Shown here in pieces: positions 44,657 to 57,500 of a DNA stretch of 64,000 nt (its first letter is position 1; every line of letters begins with the position of its first letter). This stretch comes from Gonatopus flavifemur. Lineage: Eukaryota > Arthropoda > Insecta > Hymenoptera > Dryinidae. The notes beneath the pieces were generated by a model. It searched no databases and had not been told where the DNA came from. It worked only from the letters and a program-made list of their open reading frames with translations. The position numbers and the translations under genes were made by a program. The stretch covers positions 22,728,001 to 22,792,000 of the forward strand of contig JAFFJZ010000007.1 in assembly GCA_018340375.1 (NCBI GenBank), written 5' to 3'.

Positions 44657-46305
44657 TAGGGATGCACCGGATCAGGTTTTTGCCGGATACCGGATACCGG
44701 ATATCCGGCCTCACGATCGTTGCCGGATACCGGATAATCCGGCCGGATCGCAATTGCCAGATAATCCGGCCAAATATCCGGCGGCCGGATATTGAACATT
44801 TTTTCGTATTGATTAAGAAAAATTGAAGAAAATTTGGAATTTATATCAAAAATCTTGTTTCTCTGAAAATACTAATTTCCTATACTCAGAACAAGTCATA
44901 ATTCTTATCAATCAGTTCTTATTCGTAATAAAGGATTGGATATAACTCGTATAGTTATGGATCATAACTCGTTTAGTTCTTTCATTCTTTCCAATCATTC
45001 CTAACAAATTCATACGTGACAGTTCATTTATAGTAATCCTAACGCTGCTGTCCTAGTTTCTATATTATAGACCCAGACAGCACGATAATTGTAAAAGAGC
45101 TCATAATGAACACAATGTATTATTGAAGAACCTGGTTGGAACTCGTGTTGTATCTAGGGAATACTATGAAAGACTACCATCTCGAACTCCCGGAATTTTT
45201 TATCACGAGTAAGGCATCAAATCCTCGACTGTGCATTAACCCGAACATTCATTTGCTCAAACTCCATTTGCCCAAATTCTATCAAACATCTCTTTCCAAT
45301 TCTCAAGTTAAACGAAGGGCGGGGGGGGGGGGTAATTGTTGCACTGAAAATGTACATCAAACTTCAAATTTTCCGGTAAATGAATATTCGGACAAATGAG
45401 CAGTCGGGCAATTGATGCCCTGCCGGATTGTATTTATCGAAAAAACAGGAGGCCAAATGCTACCTCTGAAGAGCTACCTTCTCCAGTAATATACTTTACG
45501 AGTCGCAAGAGTTTGGAGCTGATTTCCAAAGAATTCATAGAACGTCTTGGGATCTCATTTGAACGTTCTCTGCGTAAGTACGTTTTGTGAATGTTTAGAA
45601 AACCTCCCGATGCTATCCGGGCATGGATGCATTATGAGAAACCATTTCGCTCAAACATAATGGATATATTATTGACGCATACCGTGGCATCCAAAACAAG
45701 AGCGAACTCATAATTTTTTCCAACACGGGCCGTCCGTGCCCAATAAAGTAATCGCCATTATATTTCCTCCGTGCACTAAATCTCACTAAATCTCATTGAA
45801 ATTTTTCAAATTGGCTATAACCAGATCATTGTACCGTGAGCGAAGAAAGTCCGTGTTGGTTCCAACGGTAGATTTTTGGTATTCTGTCATTATTTTCAAA
45901 ATTTTGAAACATTGCTCTCATTAATTGAGTGGATAACGAGTTCTGATGTTTTCTTATCATGGATCAGAGGGGTTACAATACTGCGAACTACAACAAAATT
46001 CCAAAAATCTGCCCGTTGGAACGGACACTGACTTTTTTACTCCCTGTACAAGATTCAATCAGATATGGCAAGATTCAACAGATTTCTTTAATTAGGGAAA
46101 ACTGAAACGTTCCACTGAATATCATTTGAACAATATTTCAATAATATTAAACAAGAGATTCATCCTCTGGGATAATATGAATTTTATAGAAATTTTATTC
46201 AGTATCCAGCCGGATATGTGTCCGATCCGGCGATCCGGCTGGATCGGAAAATGAGGCCGGATAGGCCGGATACCGGATCAGGGCCGGATATCCGGTGCAT
46301 CCCTA
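44657..46305. mobile_element. hAT element with GCCGGATA ends
   Basis: A 1649-bp element starting TAGGGATGCACCGGAT and ending ATCCGGTGCATCCCTA. It is flanked by perfect 8-base repeats CAATAAAG (44649-44656 and 46306-46313). Both ends carry arrays of GCCGGATA/CCGGATATCCGG. The 8-bp duplication and the TAGGGATGCACCG end are typical of hAT. The interior has no recognisable transposase block, and a second element appears nested at 45834-46046. A G-run sits at 45322-45332. Confidence 0.88.
45834..46046. mobile_element. Foldback element nested in the hAT element
   Basis: Inverted arms: GAAGAAAGTCCGTGTTGG, TTCCAACGG and AGATTTTTGG.ATT at the left against CCAAAAATCTGCCCGTTGGAA and GACTTTTTTACTCCCTG at the right. 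TA lies on both sides (45832-45833, 46047-46048). The right end inverted is CAGGGAGTAAAAAAGTC; the left has diverged. Confidence 0.55.
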
Positions 46306-46313
46306 CAATAAAG

Positions 46314-46685
46314 TATATCCCACGGCTGCGATATAAATATATTAATTTTTACTACAAAATTTTCTCCGTCTGGGCCAGGTTTATAATCCCTACTTGAAAA
46401 GTGGCCCCAACTTGGAACGTTATACTTTTCAATCTAGGCCCCGTAATGGTATCAAATATCCAGGAAAAACAATGGTAGCCAACTCGGGGCCTATACGGGC
46501 CGTGGATTGGCATAACTGGATTGAAATATTCCAGGAATATAATGGCCACCCCAACTGGGGACCACATAGGCCGTTAGTAGGCAACCTTGTATTGAATGCC
46601 TAAGATACACCCCTACGGGACCAGGGCCGCCTGCCTTACAATGCCCAGGATTGTTTTCCTCACGGGTTATAAGAACTGGCTACTA
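46314..46685. other. Non-coding stretch
   Basis: GGCC-containing inverted words (CAACTTGGAACG, GGCCCCGTAATGGTATC, CAACTCGGGGCCTATACGGGCC) suggest part of a degraded foldback. No gene. Confidence 0.4.
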
Positions 46686-46904
46686 CACTGAGAAAGAAAA
46701 TAGTGGTGTCAACTACGCACGGCAGTTGGATACTGAATAAAATTTACGTCCAAATGCAATACTCGATCAACTGAATTAGATTCGTAGTTGACTCAACTAC
46801 GCGTATTTGAATGAACCTTGTATTCGAATCGAGTTGACGAAGGATTGCATTTGAACGTATCCAACTGTCGTGCGTAGTTCAGTCCACTATCTTTTTTTTC
46901 AGTG
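46686..46904. mobile_element. CACTGAGAA foldback element
   Basis: A 219-bp element with ends CACTGAGAAAGAAAATAG and inverted CTATCTTTTTTTTCAGTG, flanked by TA (46684-46685, 46905-46906). The arms include AACTACGCACGGCAGTTGGA and its inverse. Non-coding. Confidence 0.78.
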
Positions 46905-46906
46905 TA

Positions 46907-47871
46907 GCTCTACGGCCGTTAGTTTCAACTTCATCATTGTTTGTGATCGGAAGGGAAGCAGAACTCAGTTTTCTTGGAGAATAAACTTTAGATCCGGTTT
47001 TATCATGCCAAACAATCCCCAATTCCTCACTTTCAATTCAAAATACCATCTTACCCAAAAATATCCAATTTATCGTTCAATCTGAACTTTAACTCAAAAT
47101 TACTCAAAATTTTGTGTAGCATGAGGAAAAACTGAGATAGCAGTTTTGTTCGTCTTTGAAAGGACTACAAAATGGCATACACTAGAATGTTCAATGGCTG
47201 TGCCCCATAGTCAGATTTCCTTGTTAATATAAGATACTTCATATATCTAAAATATGTATCCCACATTCTTTAATATCAACATCTTTTCTGAAGAGAGAAG
47301 AAATTCATAATCATTTTTCGAAGTGTGGTTTGAAATGGGTTTTTTTACAATTTGTATTCTTTCATCAATACTGTGTTAATAGTTGTGAAGTTTTTTTCCT
47401 TTCCTTCCTTGACACATAAAATTCCGCTTAAATTTTCGAGAACAACGTCGTAGTACTCAAGTTACAAAGATAAATTACCCCGGCGTAGCGTCGCGGTCGT
47501 GATCCCAGGATATAAGAAAAAGCGAATGAACTCTTAAAACTATTTCCAGATGAACGACACTTCGTAGTTACATTGAGTTTTTTTCTATGTTTGTATCTAC
47601 AGATTCATTCTCACCAGGAATAGAATAAGTACCTATTTCTGATATATATATTCCATGCTCCATTCTAGTTAATACGTGGAAGGAATATTACCATAATTTA
47701 TATTGAAGAAATTCAAATGAGAAATAGATGAACGAGTGATAAAATTACCTTTTGTCAAGGCATAATATAATTGTTACTATATGTATTTATGAACTGAGAA
47801 GTGTACTTCTTGAAGTGAGTATATTTTAGTTGAAGCGAATATGCATCGAAACAAAGAATAATTATCTGAAA
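46907..47871. other. Presumed intron, non-coding
   Basis: AT-rich, with one GC-richer patch at 47478-47510 (CCCCGGCGTAGCGTCGCGG). No gene recognised. Confidence 0.45.
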
Positions 47872-48190
47872 ATAGTATATTATTCATCAAGGAGGAAAGT
47901 GGGCAATTTCCGACGAGGGTAAAGTTTGTCCCTCCGAGTCGGAGGCAAGGAATGCGATCGTACGAGTTGAAATCGTCCACTTTTTTCTGAGGTAAACATG
48001 TTATTTTTTTCTCACACCTGTGAGGGAAGTGTCACATCTCCCTCCTGTACAGTGGGAATGGAATATATCTATTCTCTCAATGGACGTAATACTCGTAATT
48101 GTATATTTATCTAGAATCGCCATATTCTCCCCAAATGTAGGTTTGAAGCTGAATGCTTCTTTTGCAAGTGTGGAGAAAAAACGCATTTCT
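47872..48190 (+). repeat. Dispersed repeat family (GGGCAATTTCCGACGAG), copy 2
   Basis: AGTATATTATTCATCAAGG, GAAAGTGGGCAATTTCCGAC, CCGAGTCGGAGGCAAGG and CTGAGGTAAACATG match 9890-10040 block by block. The 31-bp minisatellite of copy 1 is absent here. Confidence 0.6.
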
Positions 48191-48326
48191 ATTGTTGGGG
48201 ACAAATTTTCATGAATATCAAACATGCATACAACATATGTAGTCAAATAAGAGTATCAACAGGAGAATTGAAAATTGTATATTTCTTTAGGAAAACATGT
48301 GAAAAATGTGTTGGAGGGAGAAAATA

Positions 48327-48537
48327 ATTATTAGACTCCGGAAATTTATGCAAATATTGATTTTTCATGTTACATTTTGCTTTCATATTTCACATCAACG
48401 ACATAGACAAGTGTTTTACATACTTGTTTCTTAAAAGAAAAGATACTGGATGTTGTTTCATATTATTGATGTAGAATTTACAGAAAATATGAACCATGAA
48501 AAATCGATATTTGCATAAAATTCCCCAGTCTAATAAT
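48327..48537. repeat. Inverted-repeat element ATTATTAGACT
   Basis: Ends ATTATTAGACTCCGGAAATT and inverted AATTCCCCAGTCTAATAAT. The mirrored arms continue inward through ATGCAAATATTGATTTTTCATG. Total 211 bases. No duplication is clear and it encodes nothing. Confidence 0.6.
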
Positions 48538-50248
48538 CATGTTTAATCTAAGTTAGAAATGAAAATTAAAATACAGGTTAAAAACGAACTAATTATTGAT
48601 GAATCTTCTTTTGTTATCTGGAAACCATTATCTGGATATAAACAAAAATAAGCTAATATTCGAAAATTATTCGACAATACTTTCGCTTAGAAATAGTAAT
48701 ATTTTGCATCAATTAAAATACCTAAGACGTTCGACACCATTCGCGTAACCTGTATGGCTATATGTTACGAACATACATTGATGACTGGAAGTTCTGCTAC
48801 ATTCGTCTCATCAAGGGACATCGCGCATATTCCGAGATGCTTCTAGTTCAGAGGACTGCTTCGAGAACTTATAATGATATCAGTCTTCATTGTTGTAATT
48901 TGGTTTGTAGAACATATCGACACGAACAAATCCCCACTAAAGTGGAGAACTTTCGCATTGTAATTCAATGGATATTCCAATTACGGACATATTTAAGAAT
49001 TCAAATTATGAATTTTCAACTATCGCTGCAATTCTTGGTTCTCATTAATGCTATTGAGTGAATCAAGTCGAATGAGTTTGTGGATCGAAAATTATTCATT
49101 CCAGTACAGTAATGGAAAAGAATGATGAAAAATATAAAAATCATCGAGATTTACAAGAAACAGCAAGTGAAAGCCTTGCCCTATCGTCTCATTCTCGTCT
49201 TTGACGTATCGACAAAATGAAAAGAAAAAAGTATCAGGGTAGCAACCAATGTGAAACATGTCAAGTTCCAGTATGGAATACATATTTTTTCAGTTTTTTC
49301 TCATTCTCCTCTTCCTTGTGTATTGCATTTGCTCCGCATATGCATAGCATTGTTCTTTTTACTTTCGGTTCTTCCTTTCAACTATGATGACATTCTTTTT
49401 CGTTACAGAAAACGAATTGTTTTCCTCTTTCTTGAAATGTCTCGCCGTTCAGTATACAAGGTTAAAAAGATTCTGAGGTTTATTTTTTGATCCTTAATGA
49501 GAGATAAATAATTTGAACGACGATTATTCTCAATTTATTCTCTAATATGCGTGAATTTTTTGTGTTTCAGGTACGTATTTTCATATTCGTTTCATTCATT
49601 CATGTGAGTACGCCAACGTTTTTATCACTTTTACATTCTCCGATTACCATAATGATGCAATTTTGAGAAATCGTAAACATAGATGGATTTTCTTGATATT
49701 ATCACTGTATAAAATTTGTTTGTTTTGCTATTGTCGAATGTAATATAGAATACTGTTATGACAAAGGTATGATTTTCATTAAAATTTTGTAAAGAACCCT
49801 TGGTTTTATGTTTTCAGTAACATGATTGTATGCAATAATGAAATTTCTTTCCTCTTCAAGGATGTTGACACTATCCTGTTTTCTATTAGTCGCAAAGTAA
49901 TATAATTTCGAACATGCATTCAAAAGTTTAATAATGTGATTTATCACGAACCCAGGTGGAGGTTTGTGAATAAAGTTTGAAATGTTAACTGCGCTAGAAA
50001 CCTTTCTGTTTCTGAATTTCTAGATATGATCAGTAACTTTATGAGCCGTAATTAGTTTTGTTGAAGTTCGAATGATTTTTCAACTAAATGTAATATCAAG
50101 ATCATCCTGAAAATTCTGTCTAGAAGACATTACGAATAGAAAAGATGAGAAGTAAGACGACAAGATGACTTGTGGCTAGAATAAATTTTAATTCATCATT
50201 TCCATTCGATTAGGATTTTCTAAAAGTACCTATGTGGAAAAGTTTTTA
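48538..50248. other. Presumed intron, non-coding
   Basis: No exon or element recognised. Composition is uniformly AT-rich. Confidence 0.45.
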
Positions 50249-50484
50249 CACCGAAAGAAATTTTTATGAGGATTTATTTGGATTGACTGACCTCTGTTTG
50301 ATCAACTAAATTTCTATTTAAATATGAACCTACTAGAGTTTTAGTTCAATCAAATAAAAAATTAATTCCATCCAAATAAACTTTGATTAATTTCAATTAA
50401 AATTTACTTAAATCGAGTAAAATTTTATTGGATGCAATGAAACGCCTAGTAGGGGTTCATATTCAAGTCAACTATTTTTCTGGG
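50249..50484. mobile_element. CACCGAAAG element with TA flanks
   Basis: A 236-bp stretch with imperfect inverted ends CACCGAAAGAAATTTTT and ...TATTTTTCTGGG, TA on both sides (50247-50248, 50485-50486). The inverted homologue lies at about 37724-37893. It is similar in design to the CACTG/CACGG elements but more diverged. Confidence 0.5.
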
Positions 50485-50486
50485 TA

Positions 50487-51378
50487 TAGAATTATATATA
50501 AACTATATTGTATTATATACATATTATAATGCTGTACATGTGTTTTTGTTAAAAATTGTTCGTATTGGATGCGTAACTTTCAATTAGCAAAATTTTAATA
50601 ATGAATCATTAAACTTTCCGAAGAGGAGAACGAATATTTCAAACAACGTGTCAATCATGATGAGGATAAACATAGGTGGAATATTCTGTTCACCGTCACC
50701 ATTTGTGTACCTATTAACAGAATAGACTGTATGTATCACAGTTCAGTCAATTGAATACGATTGCAGTCTATAACACCCACATGAATTGATTCAAATGAAT
50801 AGAATCCTGTTGCTTCAAATTTGATCAAACTTTCATTCTAATGAACCAGGTTTCAATACATAAATGGTATGATTTTCTTTCAAAAGCAGCTTTCAGGTAT
50901 GATATGAAAAATGATTGTTTATTCAGAGTTGTTTATACATATAAATGTTGACATCGAAGTTTTTGTGGGCACCGTTTTCCGTGGAGTAGAATGTTTTCAG
51001 ATGTTGGCATAATCATGAGATCTTTTGTAATCGATCTGTTCAAAGATCCTCATCCGAATTGAATTTTTTCGTTCTTTCCTTGCGCCCACATTTCTCTACA
51101 CTTCTCAAAAGGGTCGTTGTGGTGTTGGATGAAATAATTGAATGCGAAACGACGCTTATCGATCCGTTATGTTCTCGTGCGCAGCAGACAGCTGCTCATA
51201 AACGCCTGGACATAACTGCCATTCATATTGTTAAGTGTTAAATGTTATGCAAAAAAATTATCTCACATCGTTATGGTAGTTAGAACTTCGTTGATCAAAA
51301 CAGGAATTTAGTTATCAATTGAACTTGTTACTCCGTTGTCACAGTGTATTAAATTTGATATTTACATCAACACTCATA
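50487..51378. other. Presumed intron, non-coding
   Basis: TATATACATATTATAAT palindromes at 50495-50530; otherwise nothing recognised. Confidence 0.45.
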
Positions 51379-51673
51379 CACGGAGAAAATATATTGACGA
51401 AAAATTATTCAAAGTTGAGTAAAACGAGGACATAGTGGCATTCCCGCGAAGTTGAAAATCCAGTTGACTTAATTTTACTCGACTACAGATGAAAATCAAT
51501 TCAGATGTTTTTCAACGGTATTCAACTTGTTGAAATAATGAAAACATTTGAATTTCTTCTCATCTGTAGTCGAGTAAAATGAACTCGACCGGATTTTAAA
51601 CTTCGCGGGAATGCCACTATGTCCCCGTTTTACTCAACTTTGGGTAATTTTTCGCCAATACATTTTCTCCGTG
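51379..51673. mobile_element. CACGGAGAAAA foldback element
   Basis: A 295-bp element with ends CACGGAGAAAATATATTG and inverted ATACATTTTCTCCGTG, flanked by TA (51377-51378, 51674-51675). Near-perfect arms include GGACATAGTGGCATTCCCGC and CTCGACTACAGATGA with their inverses. Non-coding. Confidence 0.8.
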
Positions 51674-51675
51674 TA

Positions 51676-54384
51676 GTAAAGCATTGGTATGGTTTGACTC
51701 GCAGTAGTAATCATCGTATAATTTTGTATCGAATTATATTTTTTCAATTGTGTTCAGCAAGATCTTTCTTTCATATTCCTCCAAACCACATTGAGTAAAA
51801 GAGATACTTAAAAAGAGATTCAATTAGATCGAAGAAAGAAAAGACACGGTCAAATAAGACATCCTGATTGGGATAATCATGTATTCATCAGAGTTAATTG
51901 TGATGAATAATTGATACATCGCTTCGCAATAAGATATACCGTATCTCTGATCTCATATGTGATTGATTTCCAGACTTTTTCGAAAGTACAACTAGTCAAG
52001 TGAGTCATAATTAATCTGACTATATCGTAGATGTAACTATCATAAGTAGGAACATTCGTCATGAAATTGATCATGCGGGCTATGAAATATTTCTGGTACA
52101 TTGAGTTCAAATACGCTTCCAAGTTGGCTTTTAGAGTAGATATAATTTATAACTAAGGACTTTCACAGTTATTCTGACGAAAAATTCCTTCCATTGTTAT
52201 TATGAGATCGTATAATCGGATTCTCTTCGTCATACATTTTCATAATTCTACCATCTTGAAAAGTAGAAATCTTTCTGCTCGGATCATGACAATACTCTAT
52301 TCGCTGTATTGTGATTTCTACTTGAAGAACAGTTGACGTAATCTGCAGTCTTGTTCTCTGGGGAAAGGATAAGATAGGAAGCAACAATGAATACGACCGT
52401 TACGTTCGTCTGGCATGATATGCTTCTTTCTGAACTTTTATCCAGATCTTACCTCTTACTTCGTATCATACCTGTGATGAACAGAATATTCAAATGAACT
52501 AGCTAGCAATCGTCTTTTCAAACCAAGGTGAGCATTTCTCAAAAATTGTCTGTGTTGAATAATATCGTGTGATGAAAATCCAGTACTTTTTGTGTCTCTC
52601 TTTCTTATCATTGAATTCCTATTCACCGAAGATTATAAATTATTTGACCAAGATAGGAGGAAGATGAACTTATACAAAATCTTAATAAACTTGCCTTTGT
52701 TTGAATCGGAAAGTGATTTTTTTTCGCAAGTAGTAATCCTTCATCGTGGAATAATGGAAGGATACAATAAAGCAGGTTATAAATCAAATTCATGGCATGG
52801 AAAATCATTTAATTTTCTGTCACATCGTATTCAACATTCATCTCATGCAGACAAATAATTCGTGCAGAAGCCCGGGATAAACAGAATAAATTTCCAAATC
52901 ATATACGATTTCCCTTTGATGATACATTCATCTGTCCGATGCTGTAAATATGCTAAGCACATTTCGTACTTTACTGACCAAACTCGTGATATCAATTCGT
53001 TGTTGACTGTGTGGCTTGATTTCCAATTATCCAATTTCAGGCATTCGTGAGAGTGGTGTCAGAATCGGAAGATAGAAGAGAAACACAGATGAAGGAACGA
53101 ATGGATCGCAAAGGGTTAGCTACCGGGTGGGGTAGAAATGTTCTTGAATCGAATTCAAACTACCTAAAGCTCTCTCGAGGACGGTTCGAGGCTGATAATA
53201 CGAATCGTGGACAAAGGATACGTGTCGTCTTTGAATATGTAATCGAGGTTCATCCTACGTTATCTTCTGCTCGAACTTGCCCTTCTATCACCTTTCTCTT
53301 GTTCAAATATGGATTTGTCATTGTGTCAGTTTTTATATAATTGTTGAATTTTTTCTCCAAGTTCAGACCTCGAATTGAAATTGATACAAATTATCATTCA
53401 CGTACTCGGAACAAAAATAAATTAGTTTCGAGAGGAATAGGCATTTTTTAGTTACTACAACTAAATATTTCCTGCGGAGGAAAAATGTTTATCAGCAGAA
53501 GTTTAGGTGGCGTTGCTGAGAAAATGCAATGGTTGTCGTACGAGTACTGAGATACTCAGTTGCCATAGCTAAAATTTAACTTACCAGCATGAAAACCGAA
53601 TCCATAAATGGAACTAAATGGATTGTTGAATCATTTCTGATTGTTTGAAGTTTGATTGAGACACATAAATTGCGGAGTGTCATATATGGGGTCCGAATCA
53701 AAGGAGAAATAATAAAATTAGTGACGGTGGATTCGATTTCCGTGACTGAGTAAAAACTTGCATTTGTACAACCGCTAGCAGGTCGCATTTAATTAAATCA
53801 CTGTTTGTCTCTTGTTTCTCTATAGTTCACTTTTGCCTTAATCTCCTGTCGCTGTTCCATTCTCTATTATTCCTCTTTATTATCATTGTTTCTCTTTCAC
53901 GATTATCCAATTTTTTGTAGTCAAACCTTCATGTTTGTTTTTATTCTTTCACTATGTTTCTCGATAATTCCGTCATTCTAATTAAATTCCTTACTTCTCA
54001 TTCAGTCTCTTATGAACAGTTGAATGAAGGCCCAATAATTCTAATTTGTAACATGGATTCATATGATTTAAACTAAAAAATAAACCGTCCGAGTGTTATA
54101 ATTACTTTTCTAAACCTCAATCCATGTTAGTTTGAAAAATTGGTGTCAACAACTTAACAAATCTCCTGAGGTATAGTCAATTCCAAGCTAAAGTAAGATG
54201 TATGTTTTCTTCATTCACATGCTACATTCTGCATCAATTACTTCGCTTTTGATATTGAAGTATTAATTTGAATTACTGATCGTTCGAACTATTGAAAACA
54301 ATATTTATCAGCTATAACGGCGAGAAATGTAGCTGCCACACCAAAAATATCACAGGTCAATTATTTGGCTATCCAAATATCAAT
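51676..54384. other. Presumed intron, non-coding
   Basis: The frame at 53047-53340 follows an AG (CAATTTCAG at 53040) and is less AT-rich than its surroundings. It has no recognisable domain or ATG-led start, so I do not call it an exon. Otherwise nothing is recognised. Confidence 0.4.
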
Positions 54385-54570
54385 ATGTTGCTGAAGTTTG
54401 AATCGTGTATCATACCGAATTAGTAATCAAATAACGAAATAATTAGCTGTTAATGACCCAAAATTTCGCAAAGAATTCATTCGAGAAGATAAATAACGAT
54501 GATTCATAAGATTTTGGGAGTTCAAATTTTCGTTTTGTTCCTTTAAACGATTCAAACTTTAAGAACATAT
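54385..54570. repeat. TTTGAATCGTTTA terminal-repeat family, copy 3
   Basis: ATGTTGCTGAAGTTTGAATCG at the left mirrors AAACGATTCAAACTTTAAGAACAT at the right. The interior (GTTAATGACCCAAAATTTCG, CGATGATTCATAAGATTTTGGG) matches copies 1 and 2. Confidence 0.6.
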
Positions 54571-57500
54571 ATCAACCACAAAATTTGTGCGATCGCAGCT
54601 TCGATTTCTTAGTGTGGTTGCTAATAAATAGCTATAGCTGCAGTTATTTTATAATAGTGGATAAGTGAGGTAAAAAGTGAGTAACTGTCACGCTGCATTC
54701 ATTGTTTTTCGTGCGGGTGACTTTGTAAAGAACACGTGTTTCTTTCATGAATCTTTTTGTTGTGGGGAAACATATTTTCTATTGTTGAATTTCCTGTTCA
54801 TGACGCATATATCCGCCATTGACAGGAAAGAGATCAAATAATAAAATGTCAACCCAATAGATTTGAACTTTTAAATGACTGGGTTTCGATCCATCTCCTT
54901 TTCAAAAGGAAAACATATTCCTGATGAATGGGTTGAAATGAATTTCATCTCACATAATATAAGAATTTGTTTTCAAACAAAACTTGATCGTGTTTCTTGT
55001 TTACAATAAAAGATATTTTCAGAATGTCTTCACATCTAACGATATTTGCATTGCGCTTCGATGACAAAAATATTTTACAGAGAACTATGAAGGAAATATT
55101 TGAGCAAACGATAGTCTAGTCCAATATTTTTTCGGTTGAAGCAAGAAATATATTCAAACAGAAAATAGTATATCCTCATTCCAGAATTATTTGAATTGAC
55201 CATGATATTAAATAGAAATGATGTTTTCATGTCAAGTATGATTCCTGACTTCATAAAACAATTTTTCGCTATACCAGCTGACATTCTTGCTATTTTATAG
55301 AGAAAATTTAATTTCAACTTGAACAGCAATGAAATTCCTGACCATGGAGAATTTTGCGCTAGATTAAAAAACTTCAAACAACATTTCAATTTAAACAGAG
55401 TGTTAAGGTATTTATTTCTATACGTGACTGAAAGTATTAATCCAGTAATGAATTGAACTTTTGGTTCTATTATAAATAATTAATTGATTGTAAAATCTTC
55501 GGTGGTCTTCGAGTAACCATCGAACAATCGTTCTTTCCATATTGATCTTCACTTGAACTTATGATTCGAATTTAATTGTTTTTTTATGATGGCGAACAGT
55601 ACATAATTCTGTATTATCAACTGTAAATTGTCAGCACACGTAAACTTCTGGCAACGCACAAAAGACGAGTGTACAAAACCGCACGCGCCCCAACGGAAAA
55701 TCAATAGCGCAGCCTCCGCACGGGCAGTAGGAGAAAACATGGTTTCTCGTTTCTTGTTACGAATGAAATGAATGTCAACTTTTACTTTTTATTTCATTTT
55801 TTCCATAGGTGTTTTTGATCAACAAATTTTAGATAGATATTCTTTCCTTTCTATTGCAGCCAGATATGAATTGAATCTAGAAATAGTGGATATTATTTGA
55901 ATGATATAATTATGAAAATGAACAGTACGCTTTGTTGAAAATCAATTTACATTCAGGGAGTTTTATCATCGAGAGAAAATCATTTAAAACAATCGCAATA
56001 ATTATAAGAAAAATAATAGAAGGGACAACTCATGTATGGGGTACAAGTCCTCTGTCTTGTTGATGTTTCAAGGACTCCGTGAAATCAAATTTGTAATCTG
56101 ATTTCAGAACTTCACTATTCAGATATGCGGTGAAGAATTGCTTGAATAAGTTCTGAATGCTATCCCTCACAATTCTTATGAATAAATTTTATCCGTTCAT
56201 ATAAATTTTTATCAGTTCATATGTGATTTCTGTTCTAGAATTTATGGATTTTTATGATTCCAACATGAAAATGCAAAAATTATGTGAACACTTGGTTGAA
56301 TTCAATCATAGTCATTTGCAGGATTTCACCAACTCTTATTAAGTCAAGGTTTTGTGCTAGATTCCATGCGGTTTCTTTCTTAAAAATAACTGAAATTCAT
56401 TCAAGTTTATGAAAATTTTTAAACACAGAGATTTTATCACCTAGCATAACAATTGAAACATTTGTTCAAACGTATAAAACACTTTTACACCAATCGAATT
56501 GCTCAGAAATAAAATTTATGAATATCCGTTAGGAAATTCAGTCTTCTCTCTATAGGTGATAAAGCAAAGTAGAAGCTCTTATAACCTACAGAGAAGACGC
56601 TGCTTTTGGTTGTCAGTAATTACATAACTCAGTCTCGTCCTAAGCCATCCTCGTCATTTCCTTGCATAATATACTCGCATATTCCTCTGGTAATATTGGA
56701 AAATAGGAAACTACCATGCAGTAGAATTACAATGTCATACGGAGAAACAGGAAAGCACAATAGCGAAGACATTGACATACCTGTCTGGTGTTTGATTATT
56801 AATCACAGCCTAACGTACCAGAACTTGCACTATTTTATTTTGATCGGTTTCAATAATAATCAAACATGTGCAGTAACATTATATATATTACATTTAGTTG
56901 TTCGTTTTTACGACTTCATAACTCGCGTAATTTTTATTATTATTATAAAATTCCCTTTCACACGTAACAAAAACATTTGAGTTTAAACTACTTATTCGAA
57001 TGAATTATGTGAAGATAATGGAACATGAATTTTTCGCGCATCAATCATTTTGAAGACTTTCTCCTTCGACTGACTTCCAAGAAAATTACTGTATTTTTCA
57101 ATCATCAGAAAGAAAAGAGGAATTTCATAAGAAATACCAAAAGCTCAAAGTAGGAAAGTAGAAACTTTTTGCATATAAAACAGTACATGATTTGTAATTC
57201 ACTGTTTGAGCGTTTTAAATAATTAAATTTTTCTTGGATTTTGGAAAGGTGTTTCCTTTCCAAAGGGAACACATTTGTGTTGAAGGATTTCGGAAAAGTG
57301 AAAGAGAATCTGTTAAAGCTCATTCAATAAAGCATGTTGTCGTAGAAAATACATATTTCTCATTATGTATGTTTGAAAATGAGAAAAATTCATCAATGCA
57401 AACATTTTCATGCGTAAAGTCTGTACGTTATTTTCACTATATCAATTTCATGTCCGTACTTCACATTTACTCTTTTTAACGCAGAATGCTTTTTAATGCT

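Noticed and set aside
53047..53340. 97-codon exon candidate after CAATTTCAG
   Set aside because: The phase-1 frame needed after the 22378 donor hits a stop within a dozen codons, and no family resemblance was seen in the open frame.
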